Of a stretch of 64,000 bases of DNA, positions 60,130-64,000 are shown piece by piece. Every line of letters begins with the position of its first letter. The first letter of the stretch is position 1. Made by a program: the position numbers and the translations under genes. The notes below the pieces were generated by a model, which was not told the origin of the DNA, ran no database searches, and saw nothing but the letters and a program-made list of their open reading frames with translations. This DNA comes from Prochilodus magdalenae (lineage: Eukaryota > Chordata > Actinopteri > Characiformes > Prochilodontidae). Location: contig JAMWET010000160.1 in assembly GCA_024036415.1 (NCBI GenBank), positions 448,501-512,500 of the forward strand, given 5' to 3'.

Positions 60130-60660
60130 GCCTCGCTAAACATTTAAAGGGATGCATGCTCGTTTATTCAGCCTTTTTTTTTGGCTGGCGTGCCTCACGG
60201 CTGTTTCCAATGCCCAGCCATCTTCCAAAGAACCATCTTAGGTGTTCAAACGGAGGGCAGATACAGACATCTGTGACCAGTCGAGAAAGGCTCAGTGGTA
60301 TTTGTAAGCGCGGCGGGGGTGAGAAAGAGGTCAGCCCTTTCCTCACCCCCAGCGTGTCGCCAAGATAAGGAATGACCCATCGGGGTCCATGCGTGCCAAA
60401 GGAGGGGTCAAGGTCTGCCTGTTTTGTCTCTATATCTTCCCCTCATTTTTCTCCTGCCATCTCCCTCTGTTTGCCTCTGTGTCAATTGAGCGTTAAAGTG
60501 CAGACAGGATGAAATTTGCCAGACCAAAACGAGGAGGCCCCAGACTGTGCCTTACAAACTGTCCAGTCTGCCCGAGAGGAACGAGGGCACGTCTGTAGCT
60601 GTCCATCACAGCATGGCCTCCTCTAACGACACTGCCCAGGCCTAAGCAGGATGCCTTATT
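60130..60660. promoter_or_regulatory. repeat-poor block, candidate conserved non-coding element
   Basis: GC-richer unique DNA between AT-rich flanks, with CpG patches near 60305-60320 and 60580-60600. The opposed 60- and 70-codon frames are not credible genes. Inference only. Confidence 0.25.
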
Positions 60661-61979
60661 TTCCTAGGGCTGACACCTACACTGAGCCAAAGCTACATGT
60701 TGTTTATAGTAAAGCTGATAACACTGCCTATTTTAAAATCTAGGGTCTTACACGCATGTATTTATAAAAAACAGGTTTGATAAGCATTTGTCATTTTTCC
60801 CAGCAAAGAATTATGGAATACTTGAGACACAATATCAACTACTGTTAGGTTACACTCATCAGCCATTTAAAAAAATCTTAATAATCCTCAAAACAACTGG
60901 TAGATTACTACATTACACATAAAGAACAGGTAAAGATGAGTCCTCAGCAAATGAGGAACCGGTCAGCCGTGCCAATCGCGCCGTGAACAACACCTCTGTG
61001 GGTCACACGGTCAAATAAAACAGCAAAATGTGCAGTTTCCAGGTAACTGAGGTATACAGCGTACGTGTGACAGGGCAAGTTAATGGAGCGCAGCTCCTCT
61101 GAGAAAACATATACACGCTGGAGAGGGCAATAACTCTAGAATAGATGTGCTGGCCAGCTGGTGGCTAGTCACTGGGATGGTGCAGAGTGGTTGAGACTTG
61201 CCTCCAAACAAGTTCAGCAGATGGAGGTTACAATGTGCAGATAAAATTAGCTCCGGAGCTATGCATGAGCTAGATCAAAACCAAGCGTGCTGGGGACCAG
61301 TCATATTCCTCCAAAGCCATCATATTGGATTAGTCATAGACATTAAACTCTGTGTTAAATTACGGAGAAAGGATGGATTACAGAAATAATTACAGTCCCC
61401 AGTGCAGAAAAGTACATCATTTATGCCTCTGAGACAAATTAGTATAGTGCAGTAAAATAAGGGTGGACTATATGGGGAAGATGCTACATCACACTTCAAG
61501 ATGACCTGCTACCGCTTTTACTTTCCCCATACCAATGCTGATATAGAGTGCAAGGCCAAAAACATCTACCTGATCTAATTTTCTTCATAGTGCCCATATT
61601 GTTTGTTTAAAAGCCTTATAATTGAAGGCCTAGCAGCATTAACAGCACTATGTAATATTTATTATTAAAACTGAAAGAAGTAGCCTTACTGAGTTTACTG
61701 GGAATGGGGAAATCTGATACATCGCAACAGATTCAGTGGGAGATTTACAGACAACTCTATATGCCTTCACATGCACTGGGTTAAACAAGAGAACTGGCTC
61801 AATGTCTCAAAAGCGAAATCCTACACTGATGGAAACATGAGGACGATAATAGTAATAATTTACTCACATTCTCAGAAGACACGTCCACAAGTTTTAACAT
61901 GGTAGTTGGGGTCGGAAGCACAACCGACATTGCAAAATCATCTTCCATACACAATGCGCAACAACACATTTCTATCTAA
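60661..61979. other. non-coding stretch
   Basis: Mixed to AT-rich sequence without simple repeats or recognised repeats. The single 63-codon frame at 61198-61389 is unremarkable. Confidence 0.45.
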
Positions 61980-62180
61980 GAGGTCTCCATACGCCAAAAT
62001 CCTTCATAGTTGTTGCTCTCAAAAACAATTTTGCATTATTACACTGTAAGAGATGTAAACGAAGTCGTTTGGAAAATTGTTGAGTCACTTAGTGAGAATT
62101 GTTTACAGCAGTGGTGATGGGAACCAAACAGCCAAAGTATTTAAAGCCTCTAAACGCTTCTTCAAATAAACGTATTACAT
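61980..62180 (-). repeat. dispersed repeat family R1, copy 4
   Basis: Reverse-complemented it reads GCGTTTAGAGGCTTTAAATA then GGTTCCCATCACCACTGCTG near 62102-62122. This is the same order as copy 1 (TTTTAGAGGCATTTAA then GGTTCCCATCACCACCACTG). Opposite orientation to copies 1-3. Confidence 0.6.
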
Positions 62181-62202
62181 GAAATAGTCATCAATATGTG
62201 GT

Positions 62203-62223
62203 CTGTGTGTGTGTGTGTATATT

Positions 62224-62285
<62 letters not shown>

Positions 62286-62314
62286 TATAAATATATACAC
62301 ATACACACACACAT

Positions 62315-62373
<59 letters not shown>
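62203..62373. repeat. compound (GT)n-(AC)n-(AT)n microsatellite
   Basis: GT at 62203-62218, AC at 62232-62280, mixed ACAT words, then (AT)n at 62324-62373. GT followed by AC forms an inverted arrangement able to pair as a long hairpin. Tyr/Ile and His/Thr frames are artefacts. Confidence 0.96.
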
Positions 62374-62376
<3 letters not shown>

Positions 62377-62900
62377 CACTGCATATACATAGACACAGTA
62401 AAATTTACAGCAAAGTTGTGGTAAATCTAGGAAAACTCTTCTGCTATACACAGGAAAATATACACAGCTAACACATCACACAATGTGAGTGAGTGCTGTA
62501 TCAGTAGAGCTTTGTTTCAGGACTGAATGTTTTTTTTTTTTTTCCACTTTTCCACCCTCCATTATCCTATCTAGCATTTTCTTTCAATGCTTATTCTCAT
62601 CAGTACCAGTATGTCATATTTAATGATGACAGCTAAAGACATATTCACATATGTAACGCATGACAGATTTTTATTTCAATAAACAAAGCACACCACTGAA
62701 GCTGTACCTATAAAAAAGCAATGAATACTGACTTTATAGTATTACAATGCGTTTAGTCAATAGTCAATAAAGTAACAGCATAGCAATCAGATACTTTACT
62801 ATAGATACTGTTACTATATATCGGTTGTGACTGTTCACATACGGATTAAATACATTGCTGCATAATGACCATTATCAACACGACGTTCATGGCATGCGTT
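62374..62900. other. AT-rich non-coding stretch
   Basis: A T-run lies at 62530-62543. No gene or repeat family recognised. Confidence 0.5.
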
Positions 62901-63290
62901 ACTATTTTAACTCATCGATCTATTGATATCACACTCCTCACACACTCATGAACCTTTTAGCCCTTGTTCTCTCCTTCACAAACCCACTCAGACAGCGACT
63001 AATGCTCTCCAGTCACCAGTCAGGCCCGTTCCACTGAGGTGGCCGCACATTTACATGACAGTGATTAACTTTAGTTGCGATATGATTGAATTCTCTGCTC
63101 ACATCGAGCGCAGATTAACTTATCCTCTCCTCTGTCTACATCCTTCTACGGTCGGCCCAGTTGCATCTCTGTCAGCCAATCAATAAGCTATTATGGCTGC
63201 CGAACAGCGAGCGAAATTAACTTATTCTGGCACCTGCCGAGTTTGCACTACACTAATCCCATTGGAAAGAGTCTAATGAGAGCAGGAGCA
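62901..63290. promoter_or_regulatory. repeat-poor block with three ATTAACTT words, candidate enhancer
   Basis: ATTAACTT occurs at 63064-63071, 63114-63121 and 63216-63223; the last two extend to ATTAACTTAT. The reverse complement contains GTTAAT, the half-site of HNF1-type homeodomain sites. ATCGATCTATTGATATC words lie near 62914-62930. No simple repeats. Regulatory function is inference. Confidence 0.35.
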
Positions 63291-63334
63291 GGCTGGGGCA
63301 GGAGAGCATTTCAATGACACCTACACATAAACAC

Positions 63335-63432
63335 CCACACACTGCCACACACTGCCACACACTGCCACACACTGCCACACACTGCCACACACTGCCACAC
63401 ACTGCCACACACTGCCACACACTGCCACACAC
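63335..63432. repeat. perfect 10-bp minisatellite, about nine and a half units
   Basis: Nine identical ACTGCCACAC units at 63341-63430, with partial units on each side (CCCACAC before, AC after). Perfect homogeneity implies recent expansion or contraction. The repeating His/Thr (plus) and Val/Trp/Gln/Cys (minus) frames are artefacts. Confidence 0.98.
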
Positions 63433-63813
63433 AACCTGCAATGAATCTCCAAGCTCCAAAACACAAGTACGTTCCTTATTGGCACCTGGACTGTACTGCA
63501 GACAGTTTAAGCAGACTTAAGCTTTTAAATATGGGTCAGATCTAAGTGTCTGTTTGATGATGATGTTTTTTTTTTTAAACAAATAGCAGTCAACATAAGT
63601 ACGCTCTTACTTTATGCCACCTACTGAAGACAAACTGTGAGGAACCTGAAAATAAAACAATGTTTTCTCATCGTCTGTAGTTTTTTTTCTGCTCATTCTT
63701 TCTGTCATTGGAACACTGCATTCCTGCGCATCCATCCTGCCTCTTTCTCCTGAAGTTGTGGGGTGTTTGGTTGCAATGGTATGCTACAGTTTCACTGCCA
63801 CACCCTATTTGTT
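63433..63813. other. non-coding stretch
   Basis: T-runs near 63567-63577 and 63680-63688. No gene or RNA recognised. Confidence 0.5.
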
Positions 63814-63858
63814 GAGAGAAAGAAAGAGAAAGAGAAAGAGAGAGGAAGAGAGAGAGAG
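63814..63858. repeat. GA/GAAA-rich simple repeat
   Basis: AGAGAAAGAAAGAGAAAGAG then GAGAGAGAG; a degenerate purine microsatellite. Confidence 0.9.
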
Positions 63859-64000
63859 GCCCTTCTGTGTTTGTGAATACTGTATCCACCAAAATGTACA
63901 CTGCATTAAATATTAATTTTACTTGAATCTAATGTGTACTTTATTTTTACATTAATGAAATGTAGCTTTCTATTTACTTTCTATTTAAAAAAAATGTATA

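Noticed and set aside
63301..63440. CRISPR-like array
   Set aside because: Direct 10-bp tandem units without spacers in eukaryotic DNA; a minisatellite.

Overview
The window reads as vertebrate, almost certainly teleost fish, nuclear DNA with no gene I can recognise. Evidence: about 40% G+C by eye, very dense dinucleotide microsatellites ((CA)n, (GA)n, (TA)n), a degenerate tRNA-headed SINE with the V-SINE-type fish tail, several decayed Tc1/mariner elements, and no long open frames outside low-complexity DNA. The combination of SINE tail and short terminal-inverted-repeat elements is what I would expect of an otophysan fish (characin or catfish type), but that is an impression from memory. 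There are no bacterial-style operons, no CRISPR array, no rRNA and no intact tRNA gene. I read the window as intergenic or large-intron sequence.

Layout. 0-12 kb: a short inverted-repeat element (1.0 kb), a GA tract, a nested imperfect hairpin at 4.37 kb, a large CA/GACA minisatellite (5.6-6.0 kb), a cluster of homeodomain-type TAAT sites (7.7 kb), a long TA tract followed by two dispersed repeats (8.2-8.9 kb), the first of two related Tc1/mariner relics (9.8 kb) and a TG-based minisatellite (11.0-11.3 kb). 12-24 kb: the second Tc1/mariner relic in opposite orientation (12.7-13.2 kb), more dispersed repeat copies, a weak single-exon candidate (21.6 kb) and GA and GT tracts. 24-35 kb: a 445-bp inverted-repeat element, several repeat-poor blocks that look like conserved non-coding DNA, an unusual Cys-rich 113-codon frame (30.1 kb), a catalytic-domain fragment of another Tc1-type element (30.5 kb), GA-rich DNA and the SINE (33.1 kb). 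35-51 kb: dispersed repeats, an inverted-repeat element at 39.5 kb and a second Tc1-type fragment (44.5 kb). 52-64 kb: repeat-poor, moderately GC-rich blocks resembling developmental enhancers, then compound CA/TA tracts and a perfect 10-bp tandem repeat (63.3 kb).

Because no gene is supported, nothing can be said about genes working together. The value of the window lies in its repeat families, which can be cross-matched within it, and in candidate regulatory blocks that comparative alignment could test. Calls of conserved or regulatory DNA are inference from composition and motif content only. I found no convincing new biological system; the least ordinary items are the Cys-rich frame at 30.1 kb, the hairpin at 4.37 kb, the triplicated HNF1-half-site-like motif at 63.1 kb and the matched pair of internally deleted Tc1/mariner relics.
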